From the NCBI RefSeq assembly GCF_002994635.1, contig NZ_PVNL01000051.1, positions 62,001-126,000 on the forward strand: a stretch of 64,000 nt of DNA, given 5' to 3'. Source of the DNA: Enhygromyxa salina (GTDB lineage Bacteria; Myxococcota_A; Polyangia; Nannocystales; Nannocystaceae). Within the stretch, counting starts at the first letter, position 1, and each line of letters starts with the position of its first letter. This document shows, in pieces, positions 45,448 through 53,514 of the stretch. The notes beneath the pieces are model-generated. The model had not been told where the DNA came from. It saw nothing but the letters and a program-made list of their open reading frames with translations, and ran no database searches. The position numbers were made by a program, and so were the translations under genes.

Positions 45448-45524
45448 GACTCGACAAGCCGGACACGAAGCGGCCCACAGGCCCTCCCTGTAGGGGGTCA
45501 AAAGGAGTACCATCCGCGGCAGTC

Positions 45525-45821
45525 ATGCCCGGAGAAGCGGCCGCCAGCGCCTCACAGACCAAGCTCGAGCGCGAGCTCAAGCAGCTGATCGTCGACGCCT
45601 TGAAGCTCGAGGACACCGCCCCAGAGGACATCGACAGCGATGAACCGCTGGTGGGGGATGGACTCGGGCTCGACTCGATCGACATCCTCGAATTGGCGAT
45701 GGCCGTGCATCGACGGTTCGGCGTCAAGACCGGCTCGGACGACAGCCAAAACCGCGAGGTCTACGGCAGCGTGCGCAGCCTGGCGGCCTTCATTCACACG
45801 CATGAGGCCAAGCCCGAATGA
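45525..45821 (+). CDS. acyl carrier protein 1 of aryl-polyene-type cluster
   Basis: 98 aa. The phosphopantetheine site is LGLDSIDILELAMAV, with the Ser in DSI. The N-terminus LERELKQLIVDALKLEDTAP and the acidic helix II match ACPs of aryl polyene loci. A strong AAGGAG lies about 18 nt before the ATG, farther than usual; no better start is in frame. The stop overlaps the next ACP start (ATGA). It would carry either the aryl starter or the growing polyene. Tandem paired ACPs are a defining feature of these clusters. Confidence 0.88.
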   Translation: MPGEAAASASQTKLERELKQLIVDALKLEDTAPEDIDSDEPLVGDGLGLDSIDILELAMAVHRRFGVKTGSDDSQNREVYGSVRSLAAFIHTHEAKPE

Positions 45822-46114
45822 CGCACGAGGAGATCCTCGCGTACTTGCAGCGGACGATCGCCGAGCTGTTCGAGCTCGACGCCGAGCAGGTCCGCGCCGA
45901 GTCGACGGTGTTCGACGAGCTCGATCTCGACAGCATCGACGCGATGGATCTCGTCGCCAAGCTGCAACAGTTCACTGGGCGTCGCATCGAGGAGGACTCG
46001 ATGCGCAGGGTCAAGACCGTGGGCGACATCGCTGTGCTGCTGGCCGCGCAACTGGCCAGCTCTGTCCCCGCTGGCGGGGAATCAGCGCCACCAGATGCGT
46101 CCGCCACGAGTTGA
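45818..46114 (+). CDS. acyl carrier protein 2 of aryl-polyene-type cluster
   Basis: 98 aa, translationally coupled to the first ACP. Its modification site is ELDLDSIDAMDLVAKLQQFT, with the Ser in DSI. The rest (TIAELFELDAEQVRAESTVF; RVKTVGDIAVLLAAQL) follows the ACP helix pattern. It differs enough from its neighbour to suggest a separate task: in studied aryl polyene systems one ACP is used by the main KS/CLF and the other for loading or initiation. It ends 22 bp before the ligase gene. Confidence 0.88.
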   Translation: MTHEEILAYLQRTIAELFELDAEQVRAESTVFDELDLDSIDAMDLVAKLQQFTGRRIEEDSMRRVKTVGDIAVLLAAQLASSVPAGGESAPPDASATS

Positions 46115-46135
46115 ACCGAAACGCCGGAACTCCGC

Positions 46136-48076
46136 ATGACTGATCGCTACCCCGCAGTGGGCCTCGCTAGCAGGTCGTTGACCGTCGCTGGTCTCGCGCC
46201 GATCGTGGCGCCGAGCCTGGCGCACAGCCCCGCGCTGTCGCCGATCCTCGCGCATCACGATCCCGAGTCGCTCGTCGCGTTTGGCCTGGTCGCGGGCTCC
46301 GACGCGCAGACCGGCGCCGAGCGGACGGCCGAGCGCCTGCGCACCGACGTCGCGCGGGTGGTCGCGGTGCTGCCCGAGTGCGCCCCAGACGATCCCCGCG
46401 AGATCCTGTGCGTGGCCACGGATCGCTACCACTTCACGGTCGCGCTGCTGGCCGCGTGGCAGCGTGGACACCGGGTCGCGTTGCCGCCCAACGCCCAGCC
46501 CGAGCTGCTGCGGGCCGTCGCCGATGACCGAACCATCTCGCTGGTGATCCACGACACCGACGAGATGAGCGGCCTCGATCTGCGCCCGCTGCTCGCCGAA
46601 GAGAGCCGCGCGACGCCGGCCGAGCCGCTCGCGCTCGCGCCCCTGCCCGCGCTGCGCAAGCTGGTCACGGTGTGGACCTCGGGCAGCACCGGTGAGCACC
46701 AGCGCCACGCCAAGACCGCGGGTCAGCTGTTCGCCGAGGCCCTGACCCTGGCCGAGCACTTTGGCCTCGCCGTCGGGTCGGGCGGCGGTCGGGCGCGCGT
46801 GGTCGCGACGGTGCCCTCGCATCATATTTATGGGCTGCTGTTCTCGGTGTTGGTCCCGCTGGTCAGCGGCGGCGCGTTCTCGCGGGAGACGCCGCTGCAC
46901 GCGGTGGTCGTGCGCGCGACCTTGCTGGAGACCGACGCGAACGTGCTGGTCAGCGTCCCGGCCCACCTTCGCGCCCTGCGGATCCTGGATCCGGGGCAGC
47001 TGCCCGCGCTGGCCCGGGTGTTCTCGTCGGGCGCACCGCTGCCGCCCGAGACCGCCAGCATGTTGCGCGAGCGCTTTGATCTGTCGGTCACCGAGGTGCT
47101 CGGCTCGACGGAGACCGGCGGCATCGCCTGGCGTGTCAGCGGGCCCGCGGACAGCGAAGCCGAGCGAGTCGCCGGGGCCGACAATTGGGCGCCCGTTCCC
47201 CACTGGACGGCGCTGCCGCACGTGCGGGTCAGCGCGGTCGAAGGTCGGCTGCTGGTCGACTCGCCGTTCTTGCCGCCCGATGGGCCGCGCCCGTGGCCGA
47301 CCGCCGATCGGATCGAGTTCATCGCGGACCCGAGCCCGGCCGGCGTTCGCCGCCTGTTTCGGCACCTCGGGCGAGTCGACGGAGTCGTCAAGATCGGCGC
47401 CAAGCGAGTGGCGATCGCGGAGATCGAGCGCCGGCTGCTGGAGATCGACGGGGTCGAGGACGTGGCCGTCGCGGTCATCGAGGTCGGTGGCGCCCGCGGC
47501 CATGAGCCGGTCGCCCTGGTCGTCGCCCCGGGGCTCTCGCCCGAGCACCTGCGGACCGAGCTGCGACGCTGGCTCGATCCGGTGGTGATCCCCCGCCGGC
47601 TGCGGCTGGTCGACGCGCTGCCCCGCGAGCCGAATGGCAAGCTGACCCGACGGGCGATCGTCGCGGAGATCGAGCAGCCCAAGCCGCGCGTGCTCTCGCT
47701 GGAGTGTCGGTCTGTTCGCAATGTTGGGCGTGGCGCTGGCGCTGGGCCGGACAGCCCCAATTTTGCCGAGTACGAGGTCTACGTCCCGCGCGATCTGTAC
47801 AGCTTGCGCGGCCACTTTCGCGGGGCCCCGATCGTCCCCGGCGTGGTCCAGCTCGAGCTCGCGCGGGCCGAGGCGCTCGCGCGCTGGCCAGATCTGGGCG
47901 CGCTGCGCTGGGTTCGTCGGCTCAAGTTCGTGCGTCCGCTGGCGCCGGGCGAGCGCCTGCGGCTGATCCTCGACCGCTGCGCGGCCGACCGCGTCGAGTT
48001 CTCGTTCGTCTGCGACGGCGATCGGGTCAGCGTGGGGAGCCTCAGCTTCGCGACCACGCTCGCGCCACAGGACTGA
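46136..48076 (+). CDS. AMP-dependent acyl ligase fused to hot-dog dehydratase (ApeH-ApeI-like)
   Basis: 646 aa with two parts. Residues ~1-500 are an adenylating enzyme: P-loop LVTVWTSGSTGEHQRHAKTA, ATP motif EVLGSTETGGIAWRV, hinge RRLFRHLGRVDGVVKIGAKR, and PREPNGKLTRRAIVAEIEQ with the catalytic Lys. Residues ~535-640 are a FabA/FabZ-type hot-dog with GHFRGAPIVPGVVQLELARA, where His and the PGV turn are conserved. In aryl polyene loci these are normally separate ApeH (starter activation) and ApeI proteins; here they are one chain. The ligase would load an aryl acid onto an ACP. No ammonia lyase to make a cinnamate-type acid lies nearby. Confidence 0.88.
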   Translation: MTDRYPAVGLASRSLTVAGLAPIVAPSLAHSPALSPILAHHDPESLVAFGLVAGSDAQTGAERTAERLRTDVARVVAVLPECAPDDPREILCVATDRYHFTVALLAAWQRGHRVALPPNAQPELLRAVADDRTISLVIHDTDEMSGLDLRPLLAEESRATPAEPLALAPLPALRKLVTVWTSGSTGEHQRHAKTAGQLFAEALTLAEHFGLAVGSGGGRARVVATVPSHHIYGLLFSVLVPLVSGGAFSRETPLHAVVVRATLLETDANVLVSVPAHLRALRILDPGQLPALARVFSSGAPLPPETASMLRERFDLSVTEVLGSTETGGIAWRVSGPADSEAERVAGADNWAPVPHWTALPHVRVSAVEGRLLVDSPFLPPDGPRPWPTADRIEFIADPSPAGVRRLFRHLGRVDGVVKIGAKRVAIAEIERRLLEIDGVEDVAVAVIEVGGARGHEPVALVVAPGLSPEHLRTELRRWLDPVVIPRRLRLVDALPREPNGKLTRRAIVAEIEQPKPRVLSLECRSVRNVGRGAGAGPDSPNFAEYEVYVPRDLYSLRGHFRGAPIVPGVVQLELARAEALARWPDLGALRWVRRLKFVRPLAPGERLRLILDRCAADRVEFSFVCDGDRVSVGSLSFATTLAPQD

Positions 48077-48077
48077 G

Positions 48078-48797
48078 ATGCAGCACCCGGCGTTCTCGCC
48101 CTGCGCGTTGATCCCCACCTACGACAACCCCGACACGGTCCGCGACGTGGTCGAGCGAGTCGGCGCGCACCTCCCGGTGATCGTGGTCGATGATGGCAGC
48201 GCCGGCCCCGGTCGCGCGGCGGTCCAGGCGATCGGCGCGGCGGGCCTGGCCCATGTCCACCACCGCGAGCGCAACGGCGGCAAGGGGGCGGCGGTCACGA
48301 CTGGGTTCGAGCTCGCGCGGGCGCAGGGCTACACCCACGCGCTGCAGGTCGACGCCGACGGACAGCACGCGCTCGACGACATCCCGGCGTTCATCGAGGC
48401 CGCCCGCGACGCCCCCGAGGCGCTGGTGCTGGGGGCCCCGATCTACGACGAGACCGCGCCCAAGGGTCGGCTGATCGGCCGGCAGATCACCCGGTTTTGG
48501 ACCAACATCGAGACCTACGGGCGGGTCATCGACGATCCAATGTGCGGGTTTCGGGTCTACCCGGTCGCGGCGGCCTGCGAGGTCGCGCCGCGCTGTGGCC
48601 AGCGCATGGACTTCGACATCGAGGTCGCGGTCCGCCTGGTGTGGGCGGGCCTGCCCGTGCTCAACCTGCCGACCAAGGTCCGCTACGACGCGCAGGGGGT
48701 GTCGCACTTTCACCTGGTCCGGGACAACGCGCGGATCTCCTGGATGCACAGCAAGCTGGTCGTGTCGAGCTGGCTGCGGTTGTTGAGGCGGCGATGA
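48078..48797 (+). CDS. family 2 glycosyltransferase (ApeJ-like)
   Basis: 239 aa, starting right after the ligase stop. GT2/GT-A motifs: CALIPTYDNPDTVRDVVERV, PVIVVDDGSAGPGRAAV, RNGGKGAAVTTGFELARAQG and the metal-binding ALQVDADGQHALDDIPAF. The acceptor-side QRMDFDIEVAVRLVWAGLPV resembles dolichol-phosphate-sugar synthases. In aryl polyene loci a glycosyltransferase of this type (there often fused to an acyltransferase) adds the sugar or lipid-linked group that anchors the polyene. Here the acyltransferase is instead a separate gene at 61875. No transmembrane helix is evident, so it would work on the inner face of the membrane. Confidence 0.85.
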   Translation: MQHPAFSPCALIPTYDNPDTVRDVVERVGAHLPVIVVDDGSAGPGRAAVQAIGAAGLAHVHHRERNGGKGAAVTTGFELARAQGYTHALQVDADGQHALDDIPAFIEAARDAPEALVLGAPIYDETAPKGRLIGRQITRFWTNIETYGRVIDDPMCGFRVYPVAAACEVAPRCGQRMDFDIEVAVRLVWAGLPVLNLPTKVRYDAQGVSHFHLVRDNARISWMHSKLVVSSWLRLLRRR

Positions 48798-51229
48798 CGA
48801 CGACCGCGAGCACCCGGGCGCGCTGGCTGCCAGTGGTGATCGGCGCGCTGTTGCTCGCGCTGATGGGCGTGTTCGTCGGCCTGAAGCTCGAGGTCACCTC
48901 GGAGATCACCCACTTCCTGGCCGCCGGCGACGACGCGCGGCTGGCCAAGCTCAGCCGCCAGCTCGCGGAGTCGGAGCTGACCAAGACGACGATCTTGGTG
49001 GTCGACAGCGAGGCGGGCGATACCCAGGCTGCGATCGCGGCGGTCGACGAGCTCGCGCGCGCGCTCGCCGAGCACGGGGAGGTCGCGTGGGTGCGCGCGG
49101 GCTGGAGCGACGATCAGAGCGACGCGATCTACGAGCTGTACTTCCCGCGGCGCATGTACTTCACGGCGGGCAGCGAGCAAGCGCTGGCCGAGGCGCTGGC
49201 GCCCGAGGGTCTCGAGGCCTCGGCGCGAGAGCTGCAACGCCAGCTGCGGCTGCCGACCGCGGCGCTGATCAAGCAGATCGCGCCGCAGGATCCCTTGCTG
49301 ACCTATCCGGCCACCCTGGACCGTTTGGCCGAAGCCCGGGCGGGCTCGCTCGAGCTCGTCGATGGTCACTTCGTGACCCGAGAGGGTGGGGCGGTGCTGC
49401 TGTTCGCGTCGGTCCACTCGCCGTTTCGGGCCGAGCACCAGGGGCCGTTGCAGACGCTGATCGACGCGCGCTTCGCCGAGCTCGCCAGCGGCGATCAGGC
49501 GGCTGGCCTGCAGCTGCGCCAGAGCGGGGTCGGCCGGTTCGCGCTCCGGGCCGAGGCCGAGATCCGCGGCGACATCACGCGGATCTCGGTGATCTCCACG
49601 CTCGGCGTGATCGCGCTGTTCCTGCTGTTGTTTCGTCGGCCCCGCCTGGTGTTGCTGTCGCTGGTGCCGCTCGCCGCGGGGGTGCTGACGGCCACGACGG
49701 TCAGCCTGCTGGTATTTGGTCGGATCCACGGGCTGACGCTGGCGTTCGGCGCCTCGCTGATCGGCGTGTGCATCGACTACCCGGTCCACCTGTTCAACCA
49801 CCACGTGCTCGAGCCCGCCGAAGACGGCGCGGTCGGGACCATGAAGCGGATCCGCCCCGGTCTGGTGTTGGGCGCGCTGACGACCGTCGCGGGCTTCGTC
49901 GGGCTGGGCTGGGCATCGTTTCCCGGGGTCCGCGAGATCGCCGTGTTCGCGGCCGTGGGGGTGCTCGGGGCGCTGCTCTCGAGCTTGTACCTGCTGCCTC
50001 CGCTGATGGCGGACAAGCCCAAGCCGGTGGCCCTGCAGCGGCGCCTCGCCGAGCTCGCGGGGCGCCTGGTCGCGGGCATGCACCGCCAGCGCCGGGTGCT
50101 GTTGATCCTGCCGCTGGTCGCGGTGTCGCTGCTCGCGATCGCGCTGCCGCGGCTCGAGTTCGTCGACGACGTCTCGGCCCTGACCCAGACCCAGGCCGAT
50201 CTGCTGAGCGAGGACGAAGCGGTGCGCGCGTTGGTCTCGCGGATGGACGCAGGCCGGATGGTGGTGGCGATCGGCGACGACGAGGAGCAGGCGCTGCGCA
50301 AGAACGACGAGGTCCACGCGCGCCTGCTCGCCGCGCGCGAAGCTGGCGAGCTCGAGGCGTTTCAGTCGCTCCACGAGATGCTGTGGTCGCAGCAGCTGCA
50401 GGCCCGCAACCTCGCGGCCTACGGCGAGCCGCAGGCGTTCGCCGAGCGGCTCGACGCCGCGTTCGTGGCCAACGGGTTTCGTGCCGGGGTGTTCGCGCCG
50501 TTCATCGAGTCGCTGGAGCTCGCGCGCGGCGCTGGCGACGAGCGCCCGGTCCCGCTCGACTACGCGACGCTGGCTAGCTCTGCGCTCGGCCAGGCCGCGG
50601 GCTCGATGCGGGTCGAGCTCGACGGGCAGGTCGGGATCCTGAGCCTGGTTCGCGGCGTCGACGATCCCGAGGCCCTGCGCGCGCGCCTGGCTGATCTCGA
50701 CGACGTTCACCTGTTCGATCAGCGCGCGCTGATGGCCGAGATCTACGCGAGCCACCGGGTCTCGACCATGCAGCTGGTTGGCGTCGGGTTGTTGGCCGTG
50801 TTCGCGCTGATCTTCGCCCGCTACCGGCGACTCGGCCCGGCGCTCGCGGCCTTCGTACCCGCGCTGCTGGCGGCGGCGACCACCGTCGCAATTTTGGTGC
50901 TGACGGGGCACGCCCTCAACCTGATGCACGTGGTCTCGCTGCTCTTGGTGCTCAGCATGGGCGTCGACTACGGGGTGTTCCTGGCCGAGTCACGCGGGCG
51001 CCCGAGCGAGGTCGCGGCCACGGTCTCGAGCCTGCTCGCGTGCTGTCTGTCGACGGTGCTGGCGTTCGGCCTGCTCGCGATGTCGAGCAATCCGGCGATG
51101 CAGGCGATCGGTCTGACCACCGGGATCGGTGTGTTCGCGAGCTTGGTGCTGGCGCCGACCGCTCTGATCTTGTTTGCTGGCGGCCCACGAGCGGACCCCC
51201 AACCTGGCCCGCGCCCGGAGATCTCATGA
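48794..51229 (+). CDS. MMPL/RND family exporter (ApeM-like)
   Basis: 811 aa, coupled by an ATGA overlap. It has the RND duplicated layout: a first helix (LPVVIGALLLALMGVFVGLK), a large periplasmic loop to ~residue 250, then helices ISVISTLGVIALFLLLFRRP with AFGASLIGVCIDYPVHLFNH (the MMPL motif with Asp for proton transfer). A second loop follows and a matching second set ends VVSLLLVLSMGVDYGVFLAE. In aryl polyene loci such a protein (COG4258) moves the finished lipid-linked pigment across the envelope. Substrate is inferred from context. Confidence 0.88.
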   Translation: MTTTASTRARWLPVVIGALLLALMGVFVGLKLEVTSEITHFLAAGDDARLAKLSRQLAESELTKTTILVVDSEAGDTQAAIAAVDELARALAEHGEVAWVRAGWSDDQSDAIYELYFPRRMYFTAGSEQALAEALAPEGLEASARELQRQLRLPTAALIKQIAPQDPLLTYPATLDRLAEARAGSLELVDGHFVTREGGAVLLFASVHSPFRAEHQGPLQTLIDARFAELASGDQAAGLQLRQSGVGRFALRAEAEIRGDITRISVISTLGVIALFLLLFRRPRLVLLSLVPLAAGVLTATTVSLLVFGRIHGLTLAFGASLIGVCIDYPVHLFNHHVLEPAEDGAVGTMKRIRPGLVLGALTTVAGFVGLGWASFPGVREIAVFAAVGVLGALLSSLYLLPPLMADKPKPVALQRRLAELAGRLVAGMHRQRRVLLILPLVAVSLLAIALPRLEFVDDVSALTQTQADLLSEDEAVRALVSRMDAGRMVVAIGDDEEQALRKNDEVHARLLAAREAGELEAFQSLHEMLWSQQLQARNLAAYGEPQAFAERLDAAFVANGFRAGVFAPFIESLELARGAGDERPVPLDYATLASSALGQAAGSMRVELDGQVGILSLVRGVDDPEALRARLADLDDVHLFDQRALMAEIYASHRVSTMQLVGVGLLAVFALIFARYRRLGPALAAFVPALLAAATTVAILVLTGHALNLMHVVSLLLVLSMGVDYGVFLAESRGRPSEVAATVSSLLACCLSTVLAFGLLAMSSNPAMQAIGLTTGIGVFASLVLAPTALILFAGGPRADPQPGPRPEIS

Positions 51230-51951
51230 CCGACAACCGAGGCAAGAAAACACGGTTCGGACTGCTCGCACGGATCGGACTGCTCGGCGGGCTCACGCTG
51301 ACGCTCGCCTGTCACCAAACCCAAGCCGGACATGAGCCGGGTGCTGATTTCGCAGGTGACTCCGGTTCCGCAGCCGGCGCCGAGTCAGCTGGCGAGCAAG
51401 ACCCTGGCTACCCGGGTGAGCTGATCCCGACCCAGGACATGGGTCCAGACTTCCTCGCCCGGCAGAAGCTCACGGGTACGTTTGGCGAGCGCGAATTCGC
51501 GTTCGAGGCGGTCATGCAGCTGCGCGGCGGGACCCTGACCGTGCTCGGGTTGACACCGTTCGGGACCAAGGCCTTCGTGTTGACCCAGACCGGAACCGAG
51601 GTCGCGTTCGAGCTGTTGATAGATCGCGAACTACCGTTTCCGCCCGAGTACATGCTGCAAGACATTCACCGTGCGTGGCTGTGGCAGGTGCGCTTGCCGT
51701 GGGGGTCGGGTCCGCCCTCGACCGAGGCGGCCACGACCGAGGTCGCGGGCGAGCGGGTCAGCGAGCAGTGGACCGCCAACGGGCTGGTCCGGCGCAGCTT
51801 CGTGCGACTCGACGGTGCGCCGGAAGGTGAGATCCGGGTCGACTACGTGGGTGGTCATCGGACCGGTCGTCCGGCCAAACAGGTGGTGCTGGACAACGGT
51901 TGGTTTGGCTACCGACTCGAGATCGAGACCCTCGACTGGCGCGCGCTTTGA
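51226..51951 (+). CDS. DUF3261-type lipoprotein of aryl-polyene cluster
   Basis: 241 aa. The start overlaps the MMPL stop (ATGA). A signal peptide (LLARIGLLGGLTLTLAC) ends in a lipobox Cys, followed by a Gly/Ser/Glu linker. The folded part has FAFEAVMQLRGGTLTVLGLT, then PFGTKAFVLTQTGTEVAFEL, and PPEYMLQDIHRAWLW. This is the pattern of DUF3261 (PxGxRxFxLxYDG...LPPExLLxDLxLAxWP). It is a regular partner of the MMPL exporter in these loci and probably accepts or places the polyene lipid at the outer membrane. It ends the first coupled run of the cluster; a 107-bp gap follows. Confidence 0.85.
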   Translation: MTDNRGKKTRFGLLARIGLLGGLTLTLACHQTQAGHEPGADFAGDSGSAAGAESAGEQDPGYPGELIPTQDMGPDFLARQKLTGTFGEREFAFEAVMQLRGGTLTVLGLTPFGTKAFVLTQTGTEVAFELLIDRELPFPPEYMLQDIHRAWLWQVRLPWGSGPPSTEAATTEVAGERVSEQWTANGLVRRSFVRLDGAPEGEIRVDYVGGHRTGRPAKQVVLDNGWFGYRLEIETLDWRAL

Positions 51952-52058
51952 CCCGACGACTTTTTTGCGTTTGTCGGATCGACGCGGGTCGTGCAGGGTA
52001 GACAGCTGAATGGGTCTGGTAGGCACATTCGAGCGTTACCCTGCGATCGCGTGGATGC

Positions 52059-52886
52059 ATGAGTTCTCCCGTCACACGAGCGCGACATGACGATCTGCCC
52101 CTGATGTGGGGGGGCGGCGGCGGAGAGGTGAGCGACCAGGTCGTCGCCGTCGCCAAGCAGCTCGCGTCGCTGGGCCAGCTCGCGGCGGAGGTTGGCCACG
52201 AGATCAGTCGCCCACTGCAGGTGATCGCGTTCGCGGTCGACGACCTGCGAGACGCGCTGTTCAACGAAGATCGTGAGGTCGCCGAGCGCTGCATCGAGGG
52301 GATCGAGGTTCAGATTCAGCGTACGGCGGGCATCGTGGGTCGAATGCTCGCGTTTGATCGCGCCGCCGATCGCACGCTGCAGCGCGCCGACCTCAACGAC
52401 GTCGTCGAGCAGGCGCTGGCCGGGTTGCATGACTCGCTGGCAGCACACGGGATCCAGCTTCAGGTCGCGCTGGGTGAGGGCCTCCCGCCCATCACCTGCT
52501 GTCGGCCGGAGCTCGTTCAGGCGGTCATCAACCTGGTCCTGAACGCGCGAGAGGCCGTCCTCGAGCGCGAGGGAGCCGAGATCACGGTGCGGACGGTCGC
52601 GCAGCAGGGGCAGGTCTGGGTCGATATCGCCGACAACGGCCGCGGGATCGCGCCCGAGCACCTCGCGCGGATCTTCGATCCATTCTTCACGACCAAACCA
52701 GACCGCCACGCCACGGGCCTGGGCCTGTCGATCACGCGCGGGATCACGCGTCGCCACGGTGGCAACCTCGAGGTGAGCAGCACGATCGGCAAGGGCGCTC
52801 GGCTCCGACTGGGCCTGCCGAGCACCTCCGGCACCGAGGCGGTGGACCTCGACGACAGCAACGCCAGCAGCGCTCTCACCCACTGA
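52059..52886 (+). CDS. cytoplasmic sensor histidine kinase
   Basis: 275 aa. There is no membrane segment and no obvious sensor domain; the first ~30 residues are Gly-rich (MWGGGGGEV). HisKA: SLGQLAAEVGHEISRPLQVI with His47. HATPase: N-box LVQAVINLVLNAREAVLERE, G1 IADNGRGIAPEHLARIFDPF, F-box FFTTK and G2 HATGLGLSITRGITRRHGGN, all intact, so it should be active. It is followed 81 bp downstream by a response regulator gene. The pair sits between the DUF3261 lipoprotein and the first ketosynthase of the polyene locus, and is the best candidate for a local control system. Confidence 0.9.
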   Translation: MSSPVTRARHDDLPLMWGGGGGEVSDQVVAVAKQLASLGQLAAEVGHEISRPLQVIAFAVDDLRDALFNEDREVAERCIEGIEVQIQRTAGIVGRMLAFDRAADRTLQRADLNDVVEQALAGLHDSLAAHGIQLQVALGEGLPPITCCRPELVQAVINLVLNAREAVLEREGAEITVRTVAQQGQVWVDIADNGRGIAPEHLARIFDPFFTTKPDRHATGLGLSITRGITRRHGGNLEVSSTIGKGARLRLGLPSTSGTEAVDLDDSNASSALTH

Positions 52887-52967
52887 TGTTGCGATGAACC
52901 GAAGGTCCAAAGCTGAACGGATCGAGGGTCCCGGGGCGCAGCCGGGGCTCAGCCAGAGGGGTTCATA

Positions 52968-53312
52968 TTGAAAGTCCTCGTCGTCGATGATGAAGTTGGG
53001 ATCGCCAAGTCCCTGGCGTGGATGCTCGACCACCACGGTCACGAGCCCACGATCGCGTGCAACGGGCTCGACGCCTGGGGCTTGTTCGTGGCTGATCCCG
53101 AGTCCTGGGGCATGTTGATCACGGACATTCGGATGCCGGGCCTCGACGGCATCAACCTCGTCCGTCGGGTCCGCGCGCACGGCAGCGGCGTGCGGGTCGT
53201 GCTGATCAGCGGCCATGGCGACGCGCCCGATGTCGGCGAGCTGTCGCCCGCCGCGTTCTTGGCCAAGCCGTTCAGGCGCGCCCAGCTGCTCGCCGCCATG
53301 CAGGTGGCCTGA
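52968..53312 (+). CDS. single-domain response regulator
   Basis: 114 aa from a TTG at 52968, chosen because AGAGGGG lies about seven bases upstream and the frame starts KVLVVDDEVGIAKSLAWML. Acceptor Asp53 lies in MLITDIRMPGLDGINLVRRV; VVLISGHGD supplies the Ser/Thr position and FLAKPFRRAQLLAAM the conserved Lys. There is no output domain, so it acts by protein contact or phosphotransfer. It is the obvious partner of the histidine kinase just upstream. A 202-bp gap with a palindrome at 53355 separates it from the ketosynthase gene. Confidence 0.88.
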   Translation: MKVLVVDDEVGIAKSLAWMLDHHGHEPTIACNGLDAWGLFVADPESWGMLITDIRMPGLDGINLVRRVRAHGSGVRVVLISGHGDAPDVGELSPAAFLAKPFRRAQLLAAMQVA

Positions 53313-53354
53313 GCGGATCACAGTGAGTTGCCCCCGATCACAGGGCACCCCGAA

Positions 53355-53372
53355 CCGGACCAATTGGGCCGG
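53355..53372. promoter_or_regulatory. 18-bp palindrome upstream of ketosynthase run
   Basis: CCGGaCCAATTGGgCCGG is symmetrical except for one base pair, and lies in the 202-bp gap between the response regulator and the first ketosynthase gene. The site fits an operator for the KS-CLF-DH-KR-KS run. No -10/-35 boxes were recognised and the DNA-binding partner is unknown. Confidence 0.3.
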
Positions 53373-53514
53373 ATTGGGGCGTTCAAAATGAATGCGCGGC
53401 AACTCACGCGGTCCCAGGCTCCCAAGCGTGAGGCTTGCGACCCTGGTCGCTTCAGGCAGACCGGCCCCAAGCTGTTCAACCCACAACCTCGCTGCTATTT
53501 TCGCGCGTCGATCC

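Noticed and set aside
46082..50929. Very long minus-strand open frames opposite the ligase and MMPL genes
   Set aside because: They mirror strongly supported plus-strand genes, are rich in Arg, Asp, Gln and His with no family motif, and are expected from third-position GC bias.
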